NCBI RefSeq assembly: GCF_026625845.1
Contig: NZ_CP113066.1
Span: forward strand, 2,480,001 to 2,544,000
Source of the DNA: Agrococcus sp. SL85
Lineage (GTDB): Bacteria; Actinomycetota; Actinomycetes; Actinomycetales; Microbacteriaceae
Length of the DNA: 64,000 nt
Direction: 5' to 3'
The notes beneath the pieces were generated by a model that did not search any database, was not told the DNA's origin, and saw only the letters and a list, made by a program, of their open reading frames with translations. Below, one piece after another: positions 26,333 through 34,382 of this stretch. The position numbers and the translations under genes are program-made. Numbering within the stretch: position 1 is the first letter of the stretch; each line of letters starts with the position of its first letter.

Positions 26333-27221
26333 ATGCACACGATCGACCAGCTGCCCGACGCGACCGCGATGGGTCCCGTCATGCTCCGCACGGCCGCGCT
26401 CTCGCGGCTCGTCCCCTGGTACACCGCGGGCGTGGGCCTCGAGGTCGTCGCCGAGCGCGGCGACGGCGGCCGGCGCCTCGTGGAGCCTCGGGGTCGGCGG
26501 CCGGGCGCTCGTCGTGCTCGAGGAGGCGCCGGAGCTCCGCGGCCCGGACCCGTCCCAGGCAGGCCTGTTCCACACCGCGATCCTCTACCCCACGCAGGCC
26601 GCGCTCGCCGCGGCGATCGTGCGGATGTCGCAGCAGCCGGGCCTGCGCTTCGCCGGCACGGGCGACCACGCCGTCTCGGAGGCCTTCTACTTCGCCGATC
26701 CCGACGGCAACGGCGTCGAGCTCTACGCCGACCGGCCGCGCGAGACCTGGACCTGGGCGGACGGCCACGTGCACATGACCACCGAGCACATCGACCCCAA
26801 CGCCTTCGTGCAGCGACACCTCGAGCGCGGCGCCTTCGGCGTGCCGCAGACCGCGCCCGTCGGCGCGACCGTGGGCCACGTGCACCTCCAGGTGGGCGAC
26901 GTCGCCACCGCCCGCGACTTCTACGTCGACGCGCTCGGCTTCGCCGAGACCGCGAGCCTCGGCGGCTCGGCGCTCTTCGTGAGCGCGGGCGGCTACCACC
27001 ACCACATGGCGATGAACGTGTGGAACTCGCGCGGCGCGGGCCGCCGGGTCGACTCGCTCGGCCTCGGCCGCGTCGAGATCGCCGTGCCGGACGCCGAGGC
27101 GCTGGGCTCGGCGCGCGAGCGGCTCACCGCGCGCGGCGTCACCGTCGCGGACGACGGCAGGGCGCTGCGCTTCGAGGACCCTTGGGCGAACGTCATCACG
27201 CTCACACCCGCGATCGCGTAG
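26333..27221 (+). pseudogene. VOC-family (glyoxalase/dioxygenase fold) protein, frameshifted
   Basis: The composite 295-residue protein has two vicinal-oxygen-chelate modules. The first carries FHTAILYPTQAALAAA and FYFADPDGNGVELYAD, the second VGHVHLQVGDVATARDFYVD and GGYHHHMAMNVW, giving the His/Glu metal ligands of extradiol dioxygenase-like VOC proteins (CatE-like). One extra base in AGCCT at 26484-26488 breaks the frame near codon 51; removing it reads RRLVELGVGGRALVVLEEAPE. The start is ATG 26333 with GGAGG upstream. The substrate is unknown; the neighbours do not help. Confidence 0.78.
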
Positions 27222-27245
27222 GGCGCCGCGCGAGCACGCTGCCGC

Positions 27246-27632
27246 TCAGGCCTCCGCGGCCTCCTGGCCGTGCTCGGGCACCTGCAGGTCGACGACCGGC
27301 GCGTCGCGCCAGAGGCGCTCGAGCGAGTAGTACGTGCGCTCCTCCTCGTGGAAGACGTGCACGACGATGTCGCTGAAGTCGAGCAGCACCCAGCGGCCGT
27401 CGGCGCGGCCCTCGCGGCGCAGCGGCTTCGCGCCGTCGAGGATCAGCTGGTCCTCGATCTCGCGCGCGATCGCGCTCACCTGGCGCTCGTTGCGCCCCGT
27501 GGCGAGCACGAAGACGTCGGTCAGCGGCAGCTGGCCGGAGACGTCGAGGCCGACGAGCTCGGTGGCGAGCGCCTTGTCGGCGGCTCGGGCTGCGGCGCGC
27601 GCGAGCGCGATGGACCTCTCGTCGGCGCTCAT
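27246..27632 (-). CDS. rsfS: Ribosomal silencing factor RsfS
   Basis: The 128-residue protein matches RsfS (Iojap/DUF143): LTDVFVLATGRNERQVSAIAREIEDQL, KPLRREGRADGRWVLLDFSDIVVHVF and HEEERTYYSLERLWRDAP. RsfS binds L14 and blocks subunit joining under starvation. It has AAGGAGG before the ATG and is the last gene of the nadD block, its usual place in actinobacteria. Confidence 0.93.
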   Translation of the reverse strand: MSADERSIALARAAARAADKALATELVGLDVSGQLPLTDVFVLATGRNERQVSAIAREIEDQLILDGAKPLRREGRADGRWVLLDFSDIVVHVFHEEERTYYSLERLWRDAPVVDLQVPEHGQEAAEA

Positions 27633-27663
27633 GGGCCGACCTCCTTGGTGCTGGGCACGTGGA

Positions 27664-28836
27664 TCAGAGCCAGCCCTGGGTCAGGGCGAGGGCGAGGAAG
27701 CCGCCCACGGCTGCGACGAAGGCGCCGGCGCCGACGCCGATGGCGATCGGCCAGGCGTTCGTGGAGCGCTTCGTCGGGGCGATCTGCACGCGTGCGTTGG
27801 CGTACGAGGACACCGCGCGCGATGCGCGCACGGGGGCGTTCTCGGAGCTGGCGACCTCGCCGTCGGCGACCTCGCCGTCGACGTCGTTGCCGTCGATCGT
27901 CGCGCGGCCGCGTCCGGAGGTCGCGAAGCCCTCGGGCACGTCGATCGAGCCGGTCACGAGCACGCCGTCGTCGCCCTCGAGCGCGAACTCGGGCGCGTCG
28001 GCGCCCGCGGGCAGCACGAGCGCGTTCGCGGTGAAGGCACCCGTCGAGGAGCCGCCGGAGCCGGCGACGCCCTGCTCGCGCAGGTCGGCGATGTGGTGCT
28101 CGGAGGTGTCGGGCACGACGTTGACGATGACGGGGAGGCGCTGCGACTGGCCGCGCGAGGGGCCCGTCGGCGTCGGCTCCTCGGCCGGCTCGGCCTCGGC
28201 CGCGCGGCGGTCCTCGAGCTGGGCGGGCGTCGACTCCGCGACGCGGAGCGCGGAGACGCGGGGACCCGCGACCTGGACCTCGTCGATCTCGAGGCTGTCG
28301 ATCTCGAGGTCGTCGACGGTGTCGAGCCCCTGGACGTCGTCGATGGGGACGCTCGAGCGGCGGGCCGACGAGGGCGCGGGCACCGAGCGCTCGGGCTGCA
28401 GCTCGGCCTCGATGACCTCGACGCCGGCCGCGGGGGTGTCGTCGCTCGCGGACTCGAGCTCGACGGCGTCGATCGCCACGGTCTCCTCGACCGGCGCAGC
28501 GGGGGCGGCGGGCTCGGCGGCGCGGCCGCGGCGGCCGAAGAAGCGGCCGGCGGGCTTGGGCGCGGGAGGCTCCTCGACGACCGGCTCGGCCGCGGGCTCG
28601 GCGGCCGCCGCCGGCGCCTCGGGGGCGGTGTCGATCGCCTCGAGCAGCTCGGCCTCGGCCGCGGGCACGCTCGGGGTGGAGTGGCGGCCCTCGCGGGCGG
28701 GCTCGTCGGACAGCCGTCGCTGCGCCTCCTCGTCCGGGACGGGCGGCGTGCCGCCGGTCTGGGCGAGCTCGGCAGCGCGCTCGAGCTCACGGAGCTGCCG
28801 TCGCGTGAGCGGGCGGCCCTCGTTCGCATCGGTCAT
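27664..28836 (-). CDS. Acidic, low-complexity C-tail-anchored membrane protein
   Basis: The 390-residue protein starts with a conserved basic [15 protein letters not shown] motif, then a long disordered, Pro/Ala/Glu-rich stretch to about residue 230 with a basic patch [12 protein letters not shown] more ordered segment follows ([40 protein letters not shown]), and one membrane helix ends the chain ([20 protein letters not shown]). There is no signal peptide, so the bulk faces the cytoplasm. Such ORFs occupy the nadD-rsfS interval in Microbacteriaceae; no function is known to me. The ATG overlaps nadD by 4 nt in the reverse sense: its stop is followed by rsfS, and nadD ends inside its start. 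Confidence 0.75.
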   Translation of the reverse strand: MTDANEGRPLTRRQLRELERAAELAQTGGTPPVPDEEAQRRLSDEPAREGRHSTPSVPAAEAELLEAIDTAPEAPAAAAEPAAEPVVEEPPAPKPAGRFFGRRGRAAEPAAPAAPVEETVAIDAVELESASDDTPAAGVEVIEAELQPERSVPAPSSARRSSVPIDDVQGLDTVDDLEIDSLEIDEVQVAGPRVSALRVAESTPAQLEDRRAAEAEPAEEPTPTGPSRGQSQRLPVIVNVVPDTSEHHIADLREQGVAGSGGSSTGAFTANALVLPAGADAPEFALEGDDGVLVTGSIDVPEGFATSGRGRATIDGNDVDGEVADGEVASSENAPVRASRAVSSYANARVQIAPTKRSTNAWPIAIGVGAGAFVAAVGGFLALALTQGWL

Positions 28837-29429
28837 GCTGTCTGTCTCCGGTAGAGGTCGTGCTTGCTGATGTACTGCACCACGCCGTCGGGCACCAGGT
28901 ACCAGACCGGGTAGCCCGCGCTGACGCGCGTTCGGCAATCGGTCGAGGATATCGCAAGTGCGGGGATCTCGAGGAGCGAGACGCGGTCCGAAGGGAACCC
29001 TGAGGCGGAGAGCTGGTGGCCAGGCCGCGTCACCGCGACGAAGTGCGCGAGGCTCCAGAGCTCGTCGGCGTCCTTCCACTCGACGATCGACGCGAAGGCG
29101 TCGGCGCCCGTGATGAAGAAGAGCTCCGCGTCGGGATGCGCGGCGCGCATGTCGCGGAGCGTGTCGATCGTGTAGGTCGGGCCGTCGCGCTCGACGTCGG
29201 CGCGACTCACGCGGAACCGCGGGTTCGAGGCGGTCGCGATCACCGTCATGAGGTAGCGGTGCTCGCTCGGCGAGGCGTCGCGCTTCTGGTACGGCTGGCC
29301 CGTCGGCACGAAGACGACCTCGTCGAGGCCGAAGTGCTGCGCGACCTCGCTGGCGGCCACGAGGTGGCCGTGGTGGATCGGGTCGAAGGTGCCGCCCATG
29401 ATGCCCAGGCGGCGGGGGCGCTGCGCCAC
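28833..29429 (-). CDS. nadD: Nicotinate-nucleotide adenylyltransferase
   Basis: NadD adenylates nicotinate mononucleotide in NAD synthesis. The 198-residue protein has the nucleotidyltransferase motif [20 protein letters not shown], the substrate loop [22 protein letters not shown] and the C-terminal ISSTDCRTR (canonical ISSTxxR). The start is GTG 29429 near the motif; its stop overlaps the next gene's ATG. It is one of the essential genes in this block. Confidence 0.92.
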   Translation of the reverse strand: MAQRPRRLGIMGGTFDPIHHGHLVAASEVAQHFGLDEVVFVPTGQPYQKRDASPSEHRYLMTVIATASNPRFRVSRADVERDGPTYTIDTLRDMRAAHPDAELFFITGADAFASIVEWKDADELWSLAHFVAVTRPGHQLSASGFPSDRVSLLEIPALAISSTDCRTRVSAGYPVWYLVPDGVVQYISKHDLYRRQTA

Positions 29430-29434
29430 GCGCG

Positions 29435-29617
29435 TCAGACGTTGTCCGTGGAGCCCGTCTGGCCCCCGGCGCCGCGGTTGCTGACGTCGCGGTAGGCCCG
29501 CAGGACGATGGCCGAGACCAGGAACACGGCCACGGCGATGCCGCCGGCGATGAACGGCGCGGGGCCCGTCTCGTGGTGGCCAGCCTCGGCGGCGGCGAGG
29601 AGCAGCGTGAGCGTCAT
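29435..29617 (-). CDS. Small single-helix membrane protein, 60 aa
   Basis: The protein has a hydrophobic start, a His-containing polar turn ([11 protein letters not shown]), one clear membrane helix ([18 protein letters not shown]) and a Gly/Ser/Thr tail. I do not recognise a family, though small ORFs are commonly found here between proA and nadD in relatives. TAGGCT lies 6 nt before the ATG, overlapping the last bases of proA, suggesting its own leaderless transcript. Confidence 0.6.
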   Translation of the reverse strand: MTLTLLLAAAEAGHHETGPAPFIAGGIAVAVFLVSAIVLRAYRDVSNRGAGGQTGSTDNV

Positions 29618-29626
29618 GGGTCCAGC

Positions 29627-30901
29627 CTATCGCGGCGCCGAGGGCGAGGGCCGCACCTGGCCCGTGCCGCGCACGATCCACTTCGTGCTCGTGAGCTCGG
29701 GCAGACCCATGGGGCCGCGCGCGTGCGCCTTCTGGGTCGAGATGCCCACCTCGGCGCCGAAGCCGAACTCGCCGCCGTCGGTGAAGCGGGTGGAGGCGTT
29801 GTGCATGACGACCGCGGAGTCGACCTCGGCGAGGAAGCGCTCGGCGGCGGCCGCGTCGCCCGTGATGATCGTGTCGGTGTGGTGGGTGCCGAAGCGGTTG
29901 ATGTGCTCGATCGCCGCATCGAGGTCGTCGACGACGCCGATCGCCACGTCCATCGAGAGGTGCTCGGTCGACCACCCGGCCTCGCCGAGCGGCTCGGCGC
30001 GCTCGACGCCCGGCAGCGGTGCGTCGGCGTGGATCGTGACGCCCGCCGCCGCGAGCGCGCCCGCGAGCGCCGGCACGGCCTCCGCGGCGACGTCGCGGTG
30101 CACGAGGAGCGTCTCGAGCGAGTTGCACACGCTCGTGCGCTGCGTCTTGGCGTTGAGCGCGATCTCGACCGCCATCGCGAGGTCGGCGGCGCGGTCGACG
30201 AAGGCGTGGACGACGCCCGCGCCCGTCTCGATCACCGGCACCGTCGACTCCGTCACGACGCGGTCGATGAGCGCCGCGCTCCCCCGCGGCACGAGGAGGT
30301 CGACGAGGCCGCGGGCGCGCATGAGCCGGCCGGCGCCGTCGCGCCCGAAGGGGTCGATCGTCTGCACCGCGAGGCGCGGCAGGCCCGCGCCCTCCATCGC
30401 GTCCTGCATGGCGGCGACGAGCACGGCGTTCGTGCGCTCGGCCGCCGAGCCGCCGCGGAGCACCGCGGCGTTGCCGGAGCCGAGCGCGATGCACGCGAGG
30501 TCGACCGTGACGTTGGGGCGCGCCTCGTAGATGACGCCGATGACGCCGAAGGGCACGCGCACCTCGGTGAGCTCGAGGCCGTTGGGCAGCGTGCGCTCGC
30601 GCAGCACCTCGCCGATCGGGTCGGGCAGCGCCGCGAGGTCGCGGGCGGCTGCGGCGAGGCCCGCGATGCGGTCGCGGTCGAGCAGCAGGCGGTCGAGGAG
30701 GCCGCTCGCGAGGCCCGCCGCGCGGCCGCGCTCGAGGTCCTCGGCGTTCGCGGCGAGGATCGCGTCGGCCGCGCCCTCGATCGCCGTCGCGATGGCCTCG
30801 ATCGCCGCGTGGCGCTGCGGCGCCGGGACCGTGCCGAGGGCGCGGGATGCGCGCTGCGCGTCGTGCAGGAGGTCGTCGAGGCGGTCACGGGCTTCGGCCA
30901 T
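29627..30901 (-). CDS. proA: Glutamate-5-semialdehyde dehydrogenase
   Basis: ProA reduces glutamyl-5-phosphate with NADPH in proline synthesis. The 424-residue aldehyde-dehydrogenase-fold protein shows [19 protein letters not shown], the catalytic Cys in [17 protein letters not shown], and [22 protein letters not shown] near the C-terminus. The ATG has TAGGAT exactly 6 nt upstream within the 55-nt gap after proB, so a leaderless promoter internal to the operon is likely. Confidence 0.93.
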   Translation of the reverse strand: MAEARDRLDDLLHDAQRASRALGTVPAPQRHAAIEAIATAIEGAADAILAANAEDLERGRAAGLASGLLDRLLLDRDRIAGLAAAARDLAALPDPIGEVLRERTLPNGLELTEVRVPFGVIGVIYEARPNVTVDLACIALGSGNAAVLRGGSAAERTNAVLVAAMQDAMEGAGLPRLAVQTIDPFGRDGAGRLMRARGLVDLLVPRGSAALIDRVVTESTVPVIETGAGVVHAFVDRAADLAMAVEIALNAKTQRTSVCNSLETLLVHRDVAAEAVPALAGALAAAGVTIHADAPLPGVERAEPLGEAGWSTEHLSMDVAIGVVDDLDAAIEHINRFGTHHTDTIITGDAAAAERFLAEVDSAVVMHNASTRFTDGGEFGFGAEVGISTQKAHARGPMGLPELTSTKWIVRGTGQVRPSPSAPR

Positions 30902-30956
30902 GCTCCGATCCTAGGCGCGCGCATGTGCACCGACCGCGACGCGGCGGCCCGTGCGG

Positions 30957-31736
30957 CTACCTGCCGGCGGTCGGGTTCGGCTCGAACTCGGTGCCGAGGC
31001 GCTCCCCCGCGAGCAGCCTGCCGAGCAGCGGGGTGGCCGTGAGCGTCACGCGCACGCCGGCGTCGGCCGCGAGGCGCGCGGCGTCGACCTTCGTCGCGGC
31101 GCCGCCCGAGCCCACGTGCGAGCCGGAGGCGCCCAGCCGCACCCCGTCGAGCGGGTCGCCGAACGCGACGCGCTCGATGGGCGCCGAGCCCGGCTCGTCC
31201 GGCGGCGCCGTGCGCAGCGAGGCGATGTCCGAGAGCAGGATCAGGCGATCGGCGCCCACGAGGCGCGCGACGAGCGCCGCGAGCCGGTCGTTGTCGCCGA
31301 AGCGGATCTCGTGGGTCGCGACCGTGTCGTTCTCGTTGACGATGGGCAGCATCCGCAGCTCGAGCAGCCGCTCGATCGCGTTGCGCGCGTTCGCGCGGTG
31401 CGCGTCCATCTCCATGTCGGAGGCGGTGAGCAGGATCTGCGCCGCGACCACCTCGTGCCGCGTGAGGCTGCGCTGGTAGCGGTTCATGAGGACGTTCTGC
31501 CCCACGGCAGCCGCCGCCTGCTGCAGCGGCAGATCGACCGGGCGCTCGTCGAGGCCGAGGAACGGCATGCCGGTCGCGATCGCGCCCGAGGAGACGAGGA
31601 TGACCTGGCCGTGCGCGTGCAGGCGCGCCAGCGCGTCGACCAGGGGCTCGATCTGCGCGCGACGCTCGCCGGAGATCGACGAGGAGCCGACCTTGACGAC
31701 GATCCGCTCGCCCGCCGCAGGGTCGACCGCGCTCAC
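30957..31736 (-). CDS. proB: Glutamate 5-kinase, short form without PUA domain
   Basis: ProB phosphorylates glutamate as the first step to proline. The 259-residue amino-acid-kinase fold includes [49 protein letters not shown] and GTGGAATK-like [20 protein letters not shown]. It stops where E. coli ProB (about 367 residues) continues into a PUA domain, so the RNA-binding-like extension is absent; short ProB forms are known. The start is GTG 31736, coupled by a 4-nt overlap to obgE. Confidence 0.92.
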   Translation of the reverse strand: MSAVDPAAGERIVVKVGSSSISGERRAQIEPLVDALARLHAHGQVILVSSGAIATGMPFLGLDERPVDLPLQQAAAAVGQNVLMNRYQRSLTRHEVVAAQILLTASDMEMDAHRANARNAIERLLELRMLPIVNENDTVATHEIRFGDNDRLAALVARLVGADRLILLSDIASLRTAPPDEPGSAPIERVAFGDPLDGVRLGASGSHVGSGGAATKVDAARLAADAGVRVTLTATPLLGRLLAGERLGTEFEPNPTAGR

Positions 31737-33271
31737 GAGGGCTGGCCCTCCTCGTAGCGCTGCACCTCGAAGCCCTCGTCGTCGGTCCACAGGCCCGCGT
31801 CGCGCTCGCTGCCGAGCTCGTCGCGCGCGGCCTGCTTCGCATCCATGCGCTCGTGGTACTGCTCGCGGCGCTCCGCGGTCGTGCGGCGCACGTTGCGGTC
31901 CAGGCGCGGGTCGGTGCCGCGGTTGCCGACGAGCTCGGCCGCCGAGGCGATGGTGGGCTCCCAGTCGAAGACGATGCCCGCGCCCGGGCCGATCACGACG
32001 GTCGCGCCCGCGACGGCGCCGGCCTTGAGCAGCGCCTCCTCGGTGCCGAGCTTCGCGAGGCGGTCGGCGAGGTAGCCGACGGCCTCGTCGTTGCGGAAGT
32101 CGGTCTGCGCCACCCAGCGCTCGGGCTTCGCGCCGAGGATGCGGTAGACGGGACCCTCGTGGCTGCCCTCGACCTTGACGGTGAAGCCGGCGTCGTCGAT
32201 CGCGCGCGGTCGCAGCACGATGCGCTCGGGCTCGGCCTCGACGGCCTTCGCCGCGCGGTCCCGCTCGACGATGTCGGCGAGCGCGAAGGAGAGCTCCCGC
32301 AGGCCCCGGTGCGCGATCGTCGAGATCTCGAAGACGCGGAAGCCCATGCCCTCGATCTCCTCGCGCACGAACTCCGCGAGCTCGAGCGCCTCCGGCACGT
32401 CGACCTTGTTGAGCGCGACGAGCTGCTGGCGCTCGAGCAGCGGCGTCTGGCCCTCGGGCACGGGGTAGGCGGCGAGCTCGGCGAGGATGACCCTGAGGTC
32501 CGAGACCGGGTCGCGGTTCGGCTCGAGCGTCGCGCAGTCGATGACGTGCAGGAGCGCCGAGCACCGCTCGACGTGGCGCAGGAACTCGAGGCCGAGGCCC
32601 TTGCCCTCGCTCGCGCCCTCGATGAGGCCGGGCACGTCGGCGATCGTGTAGCGGGTCTGGCCCGACTCGACGACGCCGAGGTTGGGGTGGAGGGTCGTGA
32701 AGGGGTAGTCGGCGATCTTCGGCCGCGCGGCGCTCATCGCCGCGACGAGGCTCGACTTGCCGGCGCTCGGGAAGCCCACGAGCGCGACGTCGGCGACGGT
32801 CTTCAGCTCGAGCGTGACGTCGCCCTCGAAGCCGGGCGTGCCGAGCAGCGCGAAGCCGGGCGCGCGGCGCTTCTGGTTCGACAGCGCCGCGTTGCCGAGC
32901 CCGCCCTGGCCGCCCTCGGCGACCACGAGCCGCATGCCCGCGTGCGCGAGGTCGGCGAGCACCTCGCCGTCGGCCGCGGTCACGACCGTGCCGACCGGCA
33001 CGGGCAGCTCGAGCGCGGCGCCCGTCGTGCCCGAGCGGTGGTCGCCCATGCCCGGCTGCCCGTTCTCGCTCGCGCGGTGCGGTGCGCGGTGGTAGCCGAG
33101 CAGCGTCGTGACCTGCGGGTCGGCGACGAGCACGATGTCGCCGCCGTCGCCGCCGTTGCCGCCGTCGGGGCCCGCCAGGGGCTTGAACTTCTCGCGGCGC
33201 ACGGAGACGCAGCCGTGGCCGCCGTGCCCTGCGCGCAGGTGCAGGGTGACGCGGTCGACGAAGGTTGCCAC
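31733..33271 (-). CDS. obgE: GTPase Obg (CgtA)
   Basis: Obg is an essential 50S-assembly and stress GTPase. The 512-residue protein has the glycine-rich Obg fold (residues 1-158, [18 protein letters not shown]), a G domain with GFPSAGKSS (P-loop), [11 protein letters not shown] and ALNKVDVPE, and a C-terminal OCT domain (about 340-420). An additional acidic/basic tail ([19 protein letters not shown]) follows, typical of actinobacterial Obg. It lies downstream of rpmA in the conserved rplU-rpmA-obgE order. Confidence 0.95.
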   Translation of the reverse strand: MATFVDRVTLHLRAGHGGHGCVSVRREKFKPLAGPDGGNGGDGGDIVLVADPQVTTLLGYHRAPHRASENGQPGMGDHRSGTTGAALELPVPVGTVVTAADGEVLADLAHAGMRLVVAEGGQGGLGNAALSNQKRRAPGFALLGTPGFEGDVTLELKTVADVALVGFPSAGKSSLVAAMSAARPKIADYPFTTLHPNLGVVESGQTRYTIADVPGLIEGASEGKGLGLEFLRHVERCSALLHVIDCATLEPNRDPVSDLRVILAELAAYPVPEGQTPLLERQQLVALNKVDVPEALELAEFVREEIEGMGFRVFEISTIAHRGLRELSFALADIVERDRAAKAVEAEPERIVLRPRAIDDAGFTVKVEGSHEGPVYRILGAKPERWVAQTDFRNDEAVGYLADRLAKLGTEEALLKAGAVAGATVVIGPGAGIVFDWEPTIASAAELVGNRGTDPRLDRNVRRTTAERREQYHERMDAKQAARDELGSERDAGLWTDDEGFEVQRYEEGQPS

Positions 33272-33294
33272 GGATGTCTCCTCAGGGAATGCGA

Positions 33295-33324
33295 GAGCGG
33301 GGCGAGCCGAAGCCCGCCCCGCTC
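33295..33324 (-). terminator. Hairpin between rpmA and obgE
   Basis: A 10-bp perfect stem GAGCGGGGCG/CGCCCCGCTC with a 10-nt loop lies between the two genes. It is probably a partial terminator or processing site that lowers obgE relative to ribosomal protein output; it lacks a U-run. Confidence 0.5.
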
Positions 33325-33348
33325 ATCGGAAGTGCTGGATCGCCAGGC

Positions 33349-33603
33349 CTACTGGGCCGCGACGATGTTGACGACCTTGCGGCCGCCCTTCTGGCCGAAC
33401 TCCACGGCGCCCGCCTCGAGGGCGAACAGCGTGTCGTCGCCGCCACGGCCGACGCCGGCGCCGGGGTGGAAGTGCGTGCCGCGCTGGCGGACGAGGATCT
33501 CGCCGGCCTTGACGACCTGGCCGCCGAAGCGCTTCACGCCGAGGCGCTGCGCGTTCGAGTCACGGCCGTTGCGGGTGGACGATGCGCCCTTCTTGTGTGC
33601 CAT
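33349..33603 (-). CDS. rpmA: 50S ribosomal protein bL27
   Basis: The 84-residue protein begins [20 protein letters not shown] and continues [20 protein letters not shown], diagnostic of bL27. Its N-terminal tail reaches the peptidyl transferase centre. There is no Firmicutes-type cleavable N-terminal extension. It follows rplU by 14 nt in the same operon. Confidence 0.97.
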   Translation of the reverse strand: MAHKKGASSTRNGRDSNAQRLGVKRFGGQVVKAGEILVRQRGTHFHPGAGVGRGGDDTLFALEAGAVEFGQKGGRKVVNIVAAQ

Positions 33604-33617
33604 GTCTGGTCAGCCCC

Positions 33618-33926
33618 TTACTTGATCTCGGTGACCTTGAGGCGCGTGAGCTCCGAGCGGTGGCCCATGCGGCGCTTGTAGCCGGTCTTGTTGCGGTAGT
33701 GCTGGATGCGGATCTTCGGGCCGCGGAGGTCGGTCACGACCTCGGCGGTCACGGTCACCTTGGCGAGCGCGTCGGCGTCCGAGGTCACCTTGTCGCCGTC
33801 GACGAGCAGCACGGGGGCGAGCTCGACGTTGCCCTTGTCATCAGCTGCGATGCGGTCGACGACGAGCACCGAGCCGACCTCGACCTTCTCCTGCCGGCCG
33901 CCGGCGCGCACGATTGCGTACACCAC
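33618..33926 (-). CDS. rplU: 50S ribosomal protein bL21
   Basis: The 102-residue protein reads [20 protein letters not shown] and ends [14 protein letters not shown], with [20 protein letters not shown] in between, as expected for bL21. The start is the first of two tandem GTG codons (33926); an upstream in-frame ATG at 34019 would add a leader-derived segment and is rejected. It opens the rplU-rpmA-obgE-proB block. Confidence 0.95.
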   Translation of the reverse strand: MVYAIVRAGGRQEKVEVGSVLVVDRIAADDKGNVELAPVLLVDGDKVTSDADALAKVTVTAEVVTDLRGPKIRIQHYRNKTGYKRRMGHRSELTRLKVTEIK

Positions 33927-34045
33927 GTCTGGATCCTCACTGTTGGAACGACTCCCGACCGAGGCCGGGACGAAGCTTGTGGCGCGCGCGGAATCGCGAC
34001 TGGCGCCAACCGACAACATTACATGCGCCGCGCGCTCCCGGTCAA
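33927..34045 (-). promoter_or_regulatory. rplU promoter and structured leader
   Basis: Minus-strand TTGACC (34040-34045) and TAATGT (34016-34021) are separated by 18 nt, giving a leader of about 80 nt. The leader can fold two hairpins: TGGCGC paired with GCGCCA, and TCCCG with CGGGA around GCCTCGGT. A leader able to bind a ribosomal protein for autogenous control is plausible but unproven. Confidence 0.6.
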
Positions 34046-34081
34046 CACGGCGCGTGCCGTGTCGCGGGTAGCGTCGGGGGC

Positions 34082-34348
34082 ATGGCGATCCTCGTCGACG
34101 ACCCCCTCTGGCCGAACCACGGCACGATGTGGGCGCACCTCGTGAGCGACGCCTCCCTCGCCGAGCTGCACGCCTTCGCGCGCCGCGCGGGCATCCCCGA
34201 GCGCGGCTTCGACCACGACCACTACGACGTGCCCGAGGCGCGCATCGACGAGCTCGTCGCCCTCGGGGCCGAGCGCGTGCCGCCGAAGGACCTCGTGCGA
34301 CGGCTCATCGCGAGCGGACTGCGCGTGAAGGAGCGGGACCGGCCGTAG
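34082..34348 (+). CDS. DUF4031 domain-containing protein
   Basis: The 88-residue protein reads [36 protein letters not shown] and [12 protein letters not shown], the pattern of DUF4031, small proteins of unknown function common in Actinobacteria. Conserved Asp/His residues (DDPLW, WAHL, DHDHYD) could form a metal or catalytic site. TAGCGT stands 7 nt upstream of the ATG with no Shine-Dalgarno, a leaderless layout. It is divergent from rplU. Confidence 0.8.
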   Translation: MAILVDDPLWPNHGTMWAHLVSDASLAELHAFARRAGIPERGFDHDHYDVPEARIDELVALGAERVPPKDLVRRLIASGLRVKERDRP

Positions 34349-34361
34349 CCGATCCCGCTCC
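34330..34361. terminator. Bidirectional terminator between DUF4031 and rne genes
   Basis: GGAGCGGGA (34330-34338) pairs with TCCCGCTCC (34353-34361), and inner CCGGCC/GCCG bases can extend the stem. It spans the DUF4031 stop codon and faces the end of the convergent ribonuclease gene. Confidence 0.6.
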
Positions 34362-34382
34362 CCCGCTGCGGACGGACGGCGC

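Noticed and set aside
27840..27895. Short tandem GACCTCGCCGTCG repeats
   Set aside because: They encode a [13 protein letters not shown] acidic stretch inside the low-complexity tail-anchored protein and look like ordinary codon-level repetition.
33927..34019. Upstream ATG extending bL21 by about 31 residues
   Set aside because: It would place the rplU promoter-proximal leader in the protein; bL21 normally begins at (M)VYAIV and the tandem GTG codons fit.
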